Source: Stenocarpella maydis (lineage: Eukaryota; Ascomycota; Sordariomycetes; Diaporthales; Diaporthaceae). Taken from it: 64,000 bases of DNA. The notes below the pieces were generated by a model that made no database searches, was not told where the DNA came from, and was given only the letters and a program-made list of their open reading frames with translations. The stretch is from assembly GCA_002270565.1 (NCBI GenBank), contig NQMI01000122.1, positions 78,753-142,752 on the forward strand. The letters run 5' to 3'. The position numbers were made by a program, and so were the translations under genes. Below are positions 23,211 through 33,950 of the stretch, one piece after another. The stretch's first letter is position 1, and each line of letters opens with the position of its first letter.

Positions 23211-25247
23211 CTACTTCCTCTTTGTAGCACCCCGCGCGGTACCAGACGCGCCTGTAGCCTTTGCGGCAGCGGGCACATCCGGGGCAGGAAGCTCCTTGAC
23301 GTCCTTCTTGTTCTCTGCTTCGACCTCGTCTTCTCCACCCTGGCCAAACTCATTTACTCGGGTGTAATCCACCTTGTATTTCCAGGTCTGGTACAGGTAG
23401 ACGAAGAAGATGATATCGTCTCGGAAGGTCGCAAGCCGGTGCAGCAAAGGCATTTTGATGGTGAAGGCGAACAGGTCGTCGATGAAAGTGTTGAGGAACT
23501 TGTACATCATCGCCTTACCTGGCATGTGAGCAACGCTCTTCAGTCGGTAGTTGATGTACAGAGAAGGGACCATCATCAAGAAGCCGTAAGCGTAGACAGA
23601 GCCGACGAGAGTTGCGATGATGAACGAGTACCATGATTTGTGCTCATCATACACGAGCGAGTAGATGGCGTATGCGACCAGAAGCGGGGCGCCGACCCAG
23701 TACAGATACTTGAATGCGATCTCGTCGTACTCTTTCGTCTTCTCCTCGGTCTCGCTGAGCTTGTGCTTGTCCTCAAAGACCAACTTCTTTGGCAACCACG
23801 AGCCCGGTTCCGCATCGCGTACCCTGACGTTGACTACCGTCGTGATCTTCCACAACTCAATGATGATACCGACGCCTTGGGAGCCAAGGATCATCCAGCT
23901 CGTGTTCTGCGAATTGTCCACAAGGTAGAGGAAGATGACTGTCTGCATGAAGACGTTGGCCAGAATCGACCGGACAGAAATGCCAACATTGTCCTTCTTC
24001 TTGCGGTAGTGCGCAATGTCCGAACCGAAGGCCAGGGTCTCGAGGATTAGATGCGCAATGCTGACCACAATGGTGATGCCGAGCAGAATGGGGTTGGTAT
24101 CGAGGAAGATCTCCTTTATCATCTCGATCTCGCTGCCGTCACCACCACCGGCAACTGGGTTACCAAAGGCAGCTTGACGCGCCGACTCTCTGCCGCCGAG
24201 CTCGATTGAGGCCATCACTTGGAACTTCCACTGGGCCAGGTTGTTCAGCTCAATATGGACGGGCAGAGTCTTGACTGTGTCATTGACAAGGCTGTGTTGG
24301 CTCTTGAGCTGCCAAAAGCCATTGACAAAGAGGATAGGGTAGTACCACGAGTTCTGACCGGACCCATCGCGGGCGCCTGTAGGCTCCAGATGAAGGAACT
24401 GCCGGATAGCGCCGCTGGCGGTTGGATACATGATGGTGCCGGCACCGGGGACGAATGACAAGGAGGTGTTGGGGTGATAGTAATTTCCGACGATGACGGG
24501 ACCAGTTTCCTCTTCCTCGGCATTCTCAGCCTCAGTGATATTCTTGCTTTCCAGGAGGTTGTGTGTCTTCTTGACCTTCTTCTTGGGAATGTACTGGGTA
24601 AAAGGGTAGACAAAGTAGTATGCTTTGGCCGGATCGTAGCCCGGCTGTGTCGGATCAAGACGCGATTCACCATGGAGTCCGATGTAGAAGTGGCCCCAGA
24701 GTGTCCCGTTGTTCTGTACAGCTTTCGGAACGGCGATGGTGGTGTCGACAGAGCGCTTCTCGCTCCAGTTGCCCATCTTGAATTCTTCTTCCTTGAAAAC
24801 AAGCATCTCGTCGGGAGTGTCCTTTAGCGGGGTGGGTCTGACCGAGTCGGAGAGGGTGATGATGATGTCGACAACGCTGTCGTCAGGCCAGATCGGAGCG
24901 ACCTTCTGCGGGATGGAATTCCAGGTGGCACCTTCATCCAGAGACTCGGGCCGTAGAGCATAAGGGGGAACGTCGGCGGTGTTCGCAGGCACCTGGAGCG
25001 GTTGGCCCGAGGCGTCGGTGACGGTCTTGCTCTGCGGAGCAGCTGGGACGAATTGCTTCATGACAAACTGCATTCCCATGTACATTGCGAGACCCCACCC
25101 GATCCTGGACATGAGAGAGGTCTGGGAGCAGCGTAGTCAGCATCAACCATGGCCGTCCAACGGGGACGCAGCTCGGGACGCGCCACTTACGCCGCCTTCC
25201 TCCTGCGCAGCAGGCGCGGCGCCTGCCGCCGCATTTCCTTGGGGCAT
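23211..25247 (-). CDS. CLPTM1-family multipass membrane protein
   Basis: Exons 25247-25191 and 25121-23211, intron 69 nt (GTAAGT...CCCAG), giving 655 aa (human CLPTM1 669). The first exon encodes only 19 residues (MPQGNAAAGAAPAAQEEGG); the second begins TSLMSRIGWGLAMYMGMQF, an N-terminal membrane segment. Family landmarks: WGHFYIGLHGE-like lumenal domain, the YYHPN and WYYPILFVNGFW blocks, LLGITIVVSIAHLILETLAF, FLYLVDNSQNTSWMI and IELWKITTVVNV, then several helices and the LATFRDDIIFFVYLYQTWKY end. Animal CLPTM1 retains GABA-A receptors in the ER and relatives are linked to lipid scrambling; the fungal role is not established. Lys-rich C-terminus (GATKRK) may act in ER retention. Divergent with the LOG gene. 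Confidence 0.95.
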
Positions 25248-26200
25248 TTTTGGGGGACTGGCTTGTCCTGGGATGTGGATTGGTTCAGCGACCGTCAGGG
25301 ACAAGGTCCAGAATGGAAAAGCGGCTGGGATGGAGGAGATTGGGGGGAAAGAGGCAACGGTGCGAAAGAAATGGTGTTGCGAGAGGATATGCAAGCAGCC
25401 GCAAGCCACGTACTAGTGTAGAGAACCCAGGGCTTTCCCCAGGAAACCAGACCAGGGGTGCTTCAGGCGGCCTAGGGCCCAGAATGGCGGCATTGCCTGC
25501 CGAAAAGATGGCGAATCACAAGCCAACCGCATTCGCGCGCCCATCGCCACGTCAACCCGACCTCCGTTGCGATGGTCTCACCACCCATCCACCAACTCCA
25601 CAGTCATCGTCACAGCCCAAGACGGGTGCATTGGCAGGTGCAAGGTGGACTTCCCCAATGTCCCATGGCCATCCATGCCATGCTCAAGTCACAAGATGAT
25701 CCCGACTGCGCCGGTTGTCCCAATGATTCAAGCAGGAGGGCCAATTGGGACCACGCATGTACTCCTTCTCTTCGCGCTGCAGTCTTGGCCCGGGTTGCTT
25801 TTTCTTCCAACCCGTTTATAAGACCCAGCGGCGCTTATACCACGCAGGATCTTGAGCCTGTAGATACATCAAGTAGAAGTATATATATCCGTGATCCCCT
25901 CCCTCTACACCTGTTGGGACAGTCCAAGGGCTGCCTAACCGATACCGGTTATCATCGTGACTTTCTTCCAACCTTGCCTGCCGCGATAGCCCCTTGCCGT
26001 CTTCGTCATACCTCTCATGTACTCACCTCGACCCTCAACCCGAAGAAAGACTCATAAAGACCGATACAGTTTCCCACCTACTCCTTCCATAACTATAAAA
26101 CAGATCCGGTGATACCCTCATTTTCCAGCTGTGCCCAAAACCTTCGCCATTGCACTTGCAGCAGCTTCTCTCAGATAGCAACCGCTCGCCTCAACAAACC
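25248..26200. promoter_or_regulatory. Divergent promoter region of CLPTM1-like and LOG-like genes
   Basis: 0.95 kb. A TATAAAA at 26094-26100 sits about 100 bp before the LOG-like ATG. The stretch is pyrimidine-rich near both starts. No gene recognised. Confidence 0.5.
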
Positions 26201-27039
26201 ATGGCCAGCACAGGGAACGGCGCTTCGGCGCCAGTGCCACAGACCTCAACTTCTTCCGACCTAGCGAATGGACACGCCGAGCAGCGAAAGACAAAGATCT
26301 GCGTCTACTGCGGCGCATCTCCTGGCAACAAGCCAGAACACATGGAGTCAGCTCGTCAATTAGCAAAGGTCATGGCAGCCAACAACATCGGGCTTGGTGA
26401 GTCAGAACCCCATGCGCCTCCCTAGGTCTTACAAGAGACCAAGGAAGTGAGGGGGTTGATGCTGATGACATGGCCAAAACAGTGTACGGCGGTGGCACAG
26501 TCGGCCTCATGGGCGAGATAGCCCGCACCCTCGTGTCCCTGGCCGGCCCGGACGCCGTGCACGGTATCATCCCTGAGCCCCTCGTCAAGTTCGAGCGAGA
26601 CCCAACATACACCTCCACCACGACGCATGGCAACACGGGAGCGAAGCTGGCGATACCCGAGGAGTCGGTGTTCGGCCGGACCACCATCGTCCCGGACATG
26701 CACACACGAAAGAGGCTCATGGCCCAGGAGGTGGCGGCAGGTGGGCCCGGATCAGGCTTCATCGCGCTGCCCGGCGGCTACGGAACCATGGAGGAGCTCC
26801 TGGAGGCGGCGACGTGGAACCAGCTAGGCATCCAGTCCCTCGGGATATGCCTCTTGAACGTCAATGGCTTCTACGACGGGCTGCTCGGATGGATCGACAA
26901 GAGCGTCGAGGAGGGCTTCATTCGACCCGGGAATGCCTCAATCCTTGTCTCGGCGGACACGCCTGAGGATGCGATCAAGGCACTGAGGGAGTACAAGGTC
27001 TCCGAGTCGCAATTCAAGCTGCAGTGGGGCAACGAATAG
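26201..27039 (+). CDS. LOG-family cytokinin riboside 5'-monophosphate phosphoribohydrolase
   Basis: Exons 26201-26396 and 26483-27039, intron 86 nt, 250 aa. The ATG at 26201 (AACCATGGCC) is preferred over an in-frame upstream TTG. Rossmann-type LOG fold: KICVYCGASPGNKPEH near the N-terminus, VYGGGTVGLMGEIA rebuilt across the splice, RKRLM, and the catalytic PGGYGTMEELLEAATWNQLG. The PGGxGTxxE motif separates phosphoribohydrolases from true lysine decarboxylases, with which these are often mislabelled. The enzyme releases free base from nucleoside monophosphates; in plant-associated fungi this can make active cytokinins, but a general nucleotide-salvage role is equally possible. N-terminal ~30 residues are low-complexity. 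Confidence 0.93.
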
Positions 27040-27609
27040 GTCGTGTAAAGGGAAGTTTCTGGTTGTTTTATGGCGTTGGCAGATACCTTGGTCGAACGGC
27101 GAATGCAGCGTTTAGTTTATACACCGAATTGGAAGGGGGGGAAAACACCCGGCTTATATATAGACTGATACACTCAAAAAGAATACACTTATCTTGCATT
27201 ATCCCTGGAAAGATGAAAACAGACCGGCAGCACCGTGTATCGCGGGGTATCGTCCAGTGGTGTAGCTCTCAGTGTTGTAGCATCCACGTGGACTTGATCT
27301 TTTGTCGTGTTGGGAGTCAGCTATCTCACAGGCATTCACGATATTTGTTAGAAGTGTACTATTTGTCGAATCGTAAGTGCTAGGAGGTTCTATGGTTTGG
27401 GTTTAGGGTACGTCTAGGGTATTTCGCTCCCCTACGGCGTTGCCCCTGATGTGGCCCTGTCATGCTTTTCGTACATCGTCTAAGCTGAATGATCACGCAC
27501 CGTGATGCATATCTACGGCACATAACCACCTGCACTATCTCTCTCATCCGCACTCGTATGAGTGACAGGCTTTGTCTTCTGAGGCGGTTCTCGGGTCGGT
27601 GAGGGACGC
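27040..27609. other. Convergent 3' intergenic region
   Basis: 0.57 kb between the stops of the LOG-like gene and PRE5. No gene, tRNA or repeat recognised. Confidence 0.5.
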
Positions 27610-28587
27610 CTAGCTGTCAACCTCCATGCTCTCGCCGGCCGGCGCGCTGGCCTCGCCCTCACCATCTCCATCACCACCGCCCTGGTTGTCGTCAGCCACG
27701 CTGTCGATCCAGGCCTTAACATCTTGGCCGTCGTGAACCTTGAAAGGCTCCACCTTCTTGATGCCATCCTCCCTCTTGACACCCACGACGCCCACGCTCG
27801 TGTTCTCAACCGTCAGCTCCCGGTCCTGCACCAGACTCTCCTTGAGGGCCCTCAGGCCGTGCTGGATCAGCTGCTCGCTGTCGCAGCCCTCGAACTCGTC
27901 GATGTGTCGCTCCAGGTATGTCCGCGCCATCTGGGACCTCGCGCCGATGGCGAAGGCCACCATCTCCTCCGTCAGGCCGCTGGGCTGGAACTCGAACAGG
28001 TGGGGGCCCTTGTCGTCGACACCTGCCACCAGCAGGCCCACGCCGTAGGGGCGCTTGCCGTAGTGTTGCGTGTTGATCTGGGCCTTCTCGCCGATCATCT
28101 CCACCAGAGACCGCAGGGGCATGTCGCGGCCGTAGGTCAGCCGGTGGCCGAGGCATTGCTGCTTCATGAAGTTGGAGAGCACGCGCGCGTCCGAGGTCAG
28201 GCCAGCGATGGCGATGCCGACGTGTGAGTCGATGGGGAAGAGTTTCTTTTGGTACGAGGAGAGTTCTTCGGCATTTCGCTGCGGGTTGTATCAGCGTCGG
28301 CAGCATGTTCTTGTCGTCATGGGGGGGGGTCGTTGACAGAGCGGTGGTGTTGGGAGTCGTCCTTGATGGCCACGAGGACTGCGTGTGTCTTGCTTGCTAT
28401 TCCCACGACGACAGAACCTTGCTTAACTGCCTCTGCGGCGTATTCGACCTGAAAGACCGGCCTTGTGGTGAGCTGGAGGGTTGAGTCCGGGTTAGCTGAG
28501 CCCTACAAACAACCGCGACAGCAGCGGACTGGGGCTGCTAGGCGCCTACAATGTGACCGAATCGTTGTCGTAGTTGTTTCTGAACAT
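27610..28587 (-). CDS. PRE5: 20S proteasome subunit alpha-6 (PRE5/PSMA1), gene model with two odd junctions
   Basis: Start ATG at 28587 (MFRNNYDNDSVT), intron 1 from 28549, second coding block about 28472-28338, last exon 28278-27610, roughly 276 aa. Alpha-subunit hallmarks: QVEYAAEAVKQGS, KTHAVLVAIK, NAEELSSYQKK, AGLTSDARVLSNFM, RPYGVGLLVAGVDDKGPHLF, GARSQMARTYLERH. The tail is acidic (ESMEVDS). Two problems: (1) the block after the natural acceptor at 28473 reads TTC-TCA-CCA-CAA-GGC then shifts frame, one G short, before QVEYA; an alternative acceptor (28462) keeps frame but loses the conserved S-P-x-G-R. (2) The expected donor after VAIK (28362) is GA, not GT; the next GT (28337) adds eight residues DDSQHHRS. 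Identity is certain, exact exon edges are not. Divergent with VPS55. Confidence 0.88.
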
Positions 28588-29167
28588 GTTGGCGAATCAA
28601 TTATATGACAGCGATTCAAAGTACCCTGGTTGACGAATTGGGGGGATGCACGTCGATCGCGTGAGGTCGAGAGTAGGCGTGGTGTTGGCTGGTGCGAAGG
28701 TCGCGATGGCGGAGGCGGAATGAGGTTGAGCTCCAAGGCTGAAGAGGGATGATGCAGCAAGCAACAGGCAGCTCAGAGCTTCGTACATGCGTCTCGCTGC
28801 TGCAGCGGACCGCGGTGCGCTCGTTATCGCTTATCGGGCTTCTTCCCAGGGTTGGGTTGGGTTGGTCTGGGGCACGTCTCACAAGCGCCGCGCGGCTGGC
28901 AAGCAAGCTGACCTGGGCAGCTCTTACGACATCACAGCCGAACCTCCACGCACTGCCTAGGCCGACCTCACGACGACGCCTTCAACGAACACGAGAATCC
29001 AGCTGCAGCTTGATACTGCTACTGGTATCATCTAGGACCGGATCTCCTCGCGACGAGCTACCTACAACCTGCCCGTTTGACAACCTCCGCCCAGCCTTCC
29101 CGGCCTCGGCTTGGCCTCCCATTTCAACCTGTGACACAGATCTGTCCCCCCAACCCACACGACCAAG
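28588..29167. promoter_or_regulatory. Shared divergent promoter of PRE5 and VPS55
   Basis: 580 bp between the two ATGs. Pyrimidine-rich before VPS55. No TATA box in the expected place and no factor site recognised. Confidence 0.5.
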
Positions 29168-29627
29168 ATGCCCGCCGCCGGCCTGAAAACGATCATAGCC
29201 CTCTCCTTCGTCCTCGCCGTTGGATTCCTCCTGGTTATCCTATCGTGCGCACTATGGAAGGTCTACTACCCCCTGCTGGTCGTGGCGACCTACGTGATCG
29301 CGCCGCTGCCCAACTGGATCTGCGGCCGATGTGCCAACCCTGATGACTTCGTCGAGAGCTCTGGCGCTGGCGTTATGGACCTCGGACGCTTCTGCACCGG
29401 ATTCCTGGTTGTCATGGGAATAGGTAAGCCTCCGCTGAGCTCGGTGGAAAGGAGGATCAGGCCCGGCTCGTGTGCTGATTCGTGTTGTGATAGCACTCCC
29501 CGTCGTCCTAGCACATTCGAACCTGATCTCCACCGGCGCCATGGTCATGTCGGTTGCTGGCGGCCTGCTCATCTACGGCACAATCATTTCCTTCGGCATG
29601 TTCTTCCAGGAGGAGTCGGAATTCTAG
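29168..29627 (+). CDS. VPS55: VPS55 (OB-RGRP/LEPROT family endosomal sorting protein)
   Basis: Exons 29168-29423 and 29494-29627, intron 70 nt (GTAAGC...TAG), 129 aa. Four hydrophobic helices: GLKTIIALSFVLAVGFLLV, WKVYYPLLVVATYVIAPLPN, FCTGFLVVMGIALPVVLAH and MVMSVAGGLLIYGTIISFGM, ending FFQEESEF. This matches the small Vps55/LEPROT family, which pairs with Vps68 to move cargo from late endosome to vacuole. Splicing at ATA-G|CA reconstitutes the third helix. A CANPDDF-type loop lies between helices two and three. Confidence 0.95.
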
Positions 29628-30094
29628 GCGCAGCCAGAGTCCTAATGAGCAGGTTGGAGTGAGTTGCATGAGCACATCGGAGCCAGTGAGTGGGGCAGGC
29701 ATGCAATAGAATGAATCTATGGCATCCTACAAATCCAATGGCGCTTGCGTCAGATTGTATCTATACGAATTAAACATTGGTGGGTTTCATAAGTCGACGC
29801 TTTTATCCGGGTTATGGGTTTGGGTGCGGTGTCTGGGTGGGATGTCGAATTCACTTGCCAGCATGAAATGATTTCCGTTTCTATTTAAATCTAGAGTTGA
29901 GTCTCTGGTGGCCCAGATTGCCTCGTTGAGTTTATGGATCTGTATCTTCTGTTGAACCCTTTCGATACGTTGAGTATCATGCGTCCGTCTAGTCCTTCCC
30001 AAATGCAACCAACGCCTAACCTCCTGGCGCTGAGCAACAAGCAGCCCTCCCACAGCGCCAAATTTATATATAAGAAATCCACCTGCTCTTGCCA
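29628..30094. other. Convergent 3' intergenic region
   Basis: 0.47 kb between the VPS55 and PABA synthase stop codons. AT-richer than flanks; nothing recognised. Confidence 0.5.
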
Positions 30095-32650
30095 TCAAGA
30101 TGCCTGGCCGAAAATGCTCAGTGGCCGCGCAAGCTTGACGAACATTTCCTCCCTCTCGCCCTCGGGAGTGCTCAGAATAGTGACGGCGCCCCCGGCACCG
30201 ATGTGCCAGGTCTCCTTCTCCTCTCCATCTGTTTCGCCTTTCTGGCACTCGTCGTCCCAGCGGAACATGCTTCTTATGGTGACACTCCAGTCACCTCTGC
30301 CCGAGACGCACATATAACCGACAATGCCTGAGTAGAGACTCCTCTCCTTGTCCCCCTCGATTTGCTGTAGGATCTCACAGCTTCTCTTTTTCGGTGCACC
30401 TGTCATGCTCCCTGGTGGGAGACTGGCCGAGAGCACGTCGAGGCCCGAATAACGCTCCTGGGGCCTGGGTTTGCTCGACTGCGGAAGCTGTCCCTCCACC
30501 ACGGTGATCATCTGGTAGACCGTCTGATACTCCTCGACCCTGAGCAACTCTGGCACCCATACCTGGCCTGCCCCACAGACCCCATGCATGTCGTGCCTGA
30601 CCAGGTCCACGATCATCAAGTTCTCAGCTTCCTCTTTCGGGACGTGCAGGATCTCTTCCGCCTCCTTGAGGCTTGTCGCGCATCCCTCGGCGGGTTCGGA
30701 TGATTTCTTGACGGTACCTTTCATAGGCTTCATGGCGCACAGGCCGGAGCGGTCATAATGTAGGAAGCGCTCCGGTGACGAGCTGACGAGGGTCGCACCA
30801 CCGAGGCGAATGTAAGAAGCAAATGGCGCCGGGTTGCGCTTCCTCAGCGTGCGGTAAAGGTCCCAGGACGTGTCTGAGCATGGGTTGGCTTTCCGAGGGC
30901 TTGCGCCGGGCCTCCCAGATGCTACAGCGGGCTGCTCTATGTGGTGAGCTTTCTCTTCGGCCGTCACGGTCCTTGTGATGTGAGTCTGGTCGGTCAGACA
31001 CAACTCGTAAGAGTCGCCGGCTGCAATGTACTCCTGGCACATGCGCACCTTGGCCTCATACTTGGCCTGCTCTGGTTTCCGAATCTGTGTCTCCAGCACG
31101 CACGGCAGCTTGGCGACCCTCTGAGAGCCCATACGAGGTCCCCGCCGCCACAAGCTGGAACCCTCCAGTTTTGCTTGCGCCGAGGCGATCCACCCTATGT
31201 CGCCATCCAGATCTTGGATGTGTAGTATTCCCTCCTCGTGGTCCACGACGATGGACCTTGAGGCCCAGACTAGACACAGATCCGGTCTATGGTGCCCTCT
31301 CTCCTGACCCAACGAAATCCCAATGTCGCCAAGCCCTTGCTCGTATGACACATAGCCGACAAATCCGCCCAAGAACGGCAGGTCTCTTTCGTGTGGGACA
31401 CCCCCCCCGTGCATCTCCAGAGATTGTTGCTTGCGCCCGTGGAACTCGGCCAGAAGGTGCCACACGCTTTCCCCGGGCTGAAACGAGACATTGTATGACG
31501 GCTGTCCCGGAGAGACAATGGTGATGAAACTGTCTCCTGTGTGACTCTGGAGGCGCACACACTCATCGACTTCGAGAGCGATGATGCTGAACCTCCCTCG
31601 GACGTCCACGCCTGTCTTCAACCTTGGCTGGTTTCCGTTCGCGGAATCAAGGATGACATGACTAGTGGCAGTACGGCCGAGCACCTCCACGATATCAGGG
31701 ACCTCAACCCCTGTTTCTGGCGGAATGCTGATGCTGGCGGACTTGTACTGAAGTTTTCGATTGGTATCGTGTAGCAGTGACTCCCATGCATCCCTCCCAT
31801 ATTCTCTGCCGATATTGACAGAGGCAACTTGCCGAAGAAGACTGGGTTTGAAGGCTTTCCTCGCCAGGATGTCGTTGGCACCCAGGCTAGCAGTCGCTCT
31901 GTTCCCGCAGTTCCACCGCGAGGCCTGCCTGAACCAGTTGCGGACGACCCGGTTCCCTGCTTCTTCCGTGCAGACAGACTCGGGGTGATATTGCAGTCCC
32001 CAGAATGGTTTGCACCGATGCTTCATGGCCATCAAGATCCTCTCCTTCTCTCGACCACCCCCCCGGTCCTCTTCCACCCACGCGAGAGGGATAATGTCGC
32101 AGAGCCCTTCTGGGGGATCCCACTTCCGGCCTTGCCAGTCGCTCGCAGTATCCTGTCCCACGTCGGCACAGAGGCTGTGATATAGCGTCGCGTCGAAGCT
32201 TTGAACACCGTCAAAGATATCGTCCCCTTGAGAACCCCCTGCCGCTGAACGGTGCTCAATCCTCCGGACCATTCCGTGCAGTCCCCGCCTCAGCCTCCGC
32301 ACCTTGCCACCACACGAGAGCACAAGGCTCTGGAAGCCCAAGCATACTCCCAGCACCGGCACCAGCTCATCGCCAGGCAGCTCCCAGAGCCATTTCATTA
32401 GACCCACATCGGCCTCATTCTGGGGCGACCCTGGCCCTGGGCCGCACACTACGGCTTCGTAGTGCGAGAGCTCGCGACGGAACTCATCCTTGGAGATGGC
32501 GGTGTCGATGGGCAGGACGTATACCTCAACGTCCAAGAGAGTAGCCAGCAGAGAGGTTATGTTGTTCGAGAAGGAGTCATACGCATCGATGAACAGGATT
32601 CTTGGCTGGTGTGAAGATGATATCCGTGGTGACTCCCCGAGCGACCCCAT
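30095..32650 (-). CDS. Bifunctional p-aminobenzoate synthase (GATase + PabB fusion)
   Basis: Single exon, 851 aa. It makes 4-amino-4-deoxychorismate from chorismate and glutamine for folate. Residues 17-250 form a class I glutamine amidotransferase: ILFIDAYDSFSNNI, CGPGPGSP, the nucleophile Cys103 in GVCLGFQSL and the His/Glu of YHPESVCTEE. The rest is the chorismate-binding component: an N-terminal TrpE/PabB half, then AGDSYELCLT, FASYIRLGGATLVSSSPERFL, a PMKGTVKK segment, EAENLMIVDLVRHDMHGVC, SLPPGSMTGAPKKRSCEIL and GAGGAVTILSTPEGE. The PIKGT-type sequence here is PMKGT; the Lys after PM is the residue that in PabB-type enzymes attacks chorismate. Anthranilate synthase is the alternative, but the fused layout and KGT favour PABA synthase. 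Confidence 0.94.
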   Translation of the reverse strand: MGSLGESPRISSSHQPRILFIDAYDSFSNNITSLLATLLDVEVYVLPIDTAISKDEFRRELSHYEAVVCGPGPGSPQNEADVGLMKWLWELPGDELVPVLGVCLGFQSLVLSCGGKVRRLRRGLHGMVRRIEHRSAAGGSQGDDIFDGVQSFDATLYHSLCADVGQDTASDWQGRKWDPPEGLCDIIPLAWVEEDRGGGREKERILMAMKHRCKPFWGLQYHPESVCTEEAGNRVVRNWFRQASRWNCGNRATASLGANDILARKAFKPSLLRQVASVNIGREYGRDAWESLLHDTNRKLQYKSASISIPPETGVEVPDIVEVLGRTATSHVILDSANGNQPRLKTGVDVRGRFSIIALEVDECVRLQSHTGDSFITIVSPGQPSYNVSFQPGESVWHLLAEFHGRKQQSLEMHGGGVPHERDLPFLGGFVGYVSYEQGLGDIGISLGQERGHHRPDLCLVWASRSIVVDHEEGILHIQDLDGDIGWIASAQAKLEGSSLWRRGPRMGSQRVAKLPCVLETQIRKPEQAKYEAKVRMCQEYIAAGDSYELCLTDQTHITRTVTAEEKAHHIEQPAVASGRPGASPRKANPCSDTSWDLYRTLRKRNPAPFASYIRLGGATLVSSSPERFLHYDRSGLCAMKPMKGTVKKSSEPAEGCATSLKEAEEILHVPKEEAENLMIVDLVRHDMHGVCGAGQVWVPELLRVEEYQTVYQMITVVEGQLPQSSKPRPQERYSGLDVLSASLPPGSMTGAPKKRSCEILQQIEGDKERSLYSGIVGYMCVSGRGDWSVTIRSMFRWDDECQKGETDGEEKETWHIGAGGAVTILSTPEGEREEMFVKLARPLSIFGQAS

Positions 32651-33950
32651 TTCTGGACTTGGTCAAACCAGACAGGTGGGCTGAGAAAGGGAGTGGATCG
32701 TGAAGTATATCCAGTGAGCAGTAGTGCAGATCCTGTTTACCCAGGAGGGGTTATGAATGCACATAGCCCTCACCACATTCGCGGACCAATGTTGGCACAG
32801 TCGCGGTGCACAAGTACTGTCAGAAGGTGTGCACCCGTTCGAACTGAAGCAGGATGGGACGGACAAACGGGTCACGCTCGGGATCGTGGGTCAGCCAGTC
32901 GGTGTCAGCGCCCGGTGGACACGCCGTGATCGGATGCCGACACTGACAATGCGCGGGCTTCAAGTCCCCCAGCGGTGGATACGAATGGAGAGACAGGTCA
33001 AATCAGAGAGAGATAGGATTGGGGTTGGCCTAGTGTTTGGCCAAAAGTTGGATTGACTGTTAGTCGGCCGAGACTGCTCGAGTCGCCTAAGCCGAGCCGC
33101 TGCTAAATGACTCGGCTTCCGCGCTGCGGGCTTTTCATCCGAGCGCGTCATTGAGATTCCCTCTCACCCATCATCTGCACTTGCTCCGCCCATGTGTTCG
33201 CTCCGATAAGTAGCCCACGGGTTCTCGTCTGCAAGTACGTGAGGTAAGTTCATCCCCACTGTGGTTCAAGATTGCTCCATGTCTGAGACTGGTGCTTGTC
33301 ACGGAAAGAGTCTCGTCACTGCGCCGGCGGTTGCGCTCCCACCCCCACCCAGACTTGGGTCACTTTGGCTCGGATATATAAGAGAGCAAAAGAACATATT
33401 TACTCTCGACGGAGTGCGTCTCCTAGGAATTTAACATGTAGTTTCGCAAGCAGACCGACGCAGCAAGGAGATAATCTCTTCAACGAGCAATAATTCGATC
33501 CAGATTATTTACAACATGCCTAGGGGTTCTGATATGTGGGTCATGGACGCTACCACCAACGTGCTTCGCCTGGCAACGCGTGAAGAGGAACGGGAGAACC
33601 TTCGAAGTTTCCCACAGAGGTTCCGCAGAGAAGGGGCCTAGGTTCTTGACGAGAACAGCCATGTATATCGTCAGGCCACGCTGGCCGAGGCCCGCCAATT
33701 GAGCCGCGCCGAGCCAAGCACCTGGCAGCGTGAACGCGACGAGGACCGTCGGGAGCAGGACTGTAGGAGGGCCCGCAGGAGACGGACGAGACGCTCGGGA
33801 TGTATTCATTTCTTTATGGGGGTCCTTAGATGAGAGGATCCCCGATAACAGCAGCAGAATGGCAAATAGATTAATCCCAGCCATGCCCGGGTGAAGCCAA
33901 TAGGGCTTTGCCATACACAGTGCCGAACTTGACGCTAGATACGCACGCAA
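32651..33950. other. Intergenic, upstream of PABA synthase
   Basis: 1.3 kb. Between 33540 and 33830 one plus-strand frame reads an Arg/Glu-rich stretch with an internal TAG (around TREEERENL ... RERDEDRREQD), possibly a gene relic; no family recognised. Confidence 0.4.

Noticed and set aside
26150..26200. Longer N-terminus for the LOG-like protein
   Set aside because: Would start at TTG; the ATG at 26201 has good context and follows a TATA element.
27240..27310. Stretch GGTATCGTCCAGTGGTGTAG resembling the 5' half of a tRNA
   Set aside because: No matching acceptor stem, anticodon arm or TTC-loop follows.
32930..32990. CGGGCTTCAAGTCCCCC resembling a tRNA T-arm
   Set aside because: No cloverleaf can be built from upstream sequence.
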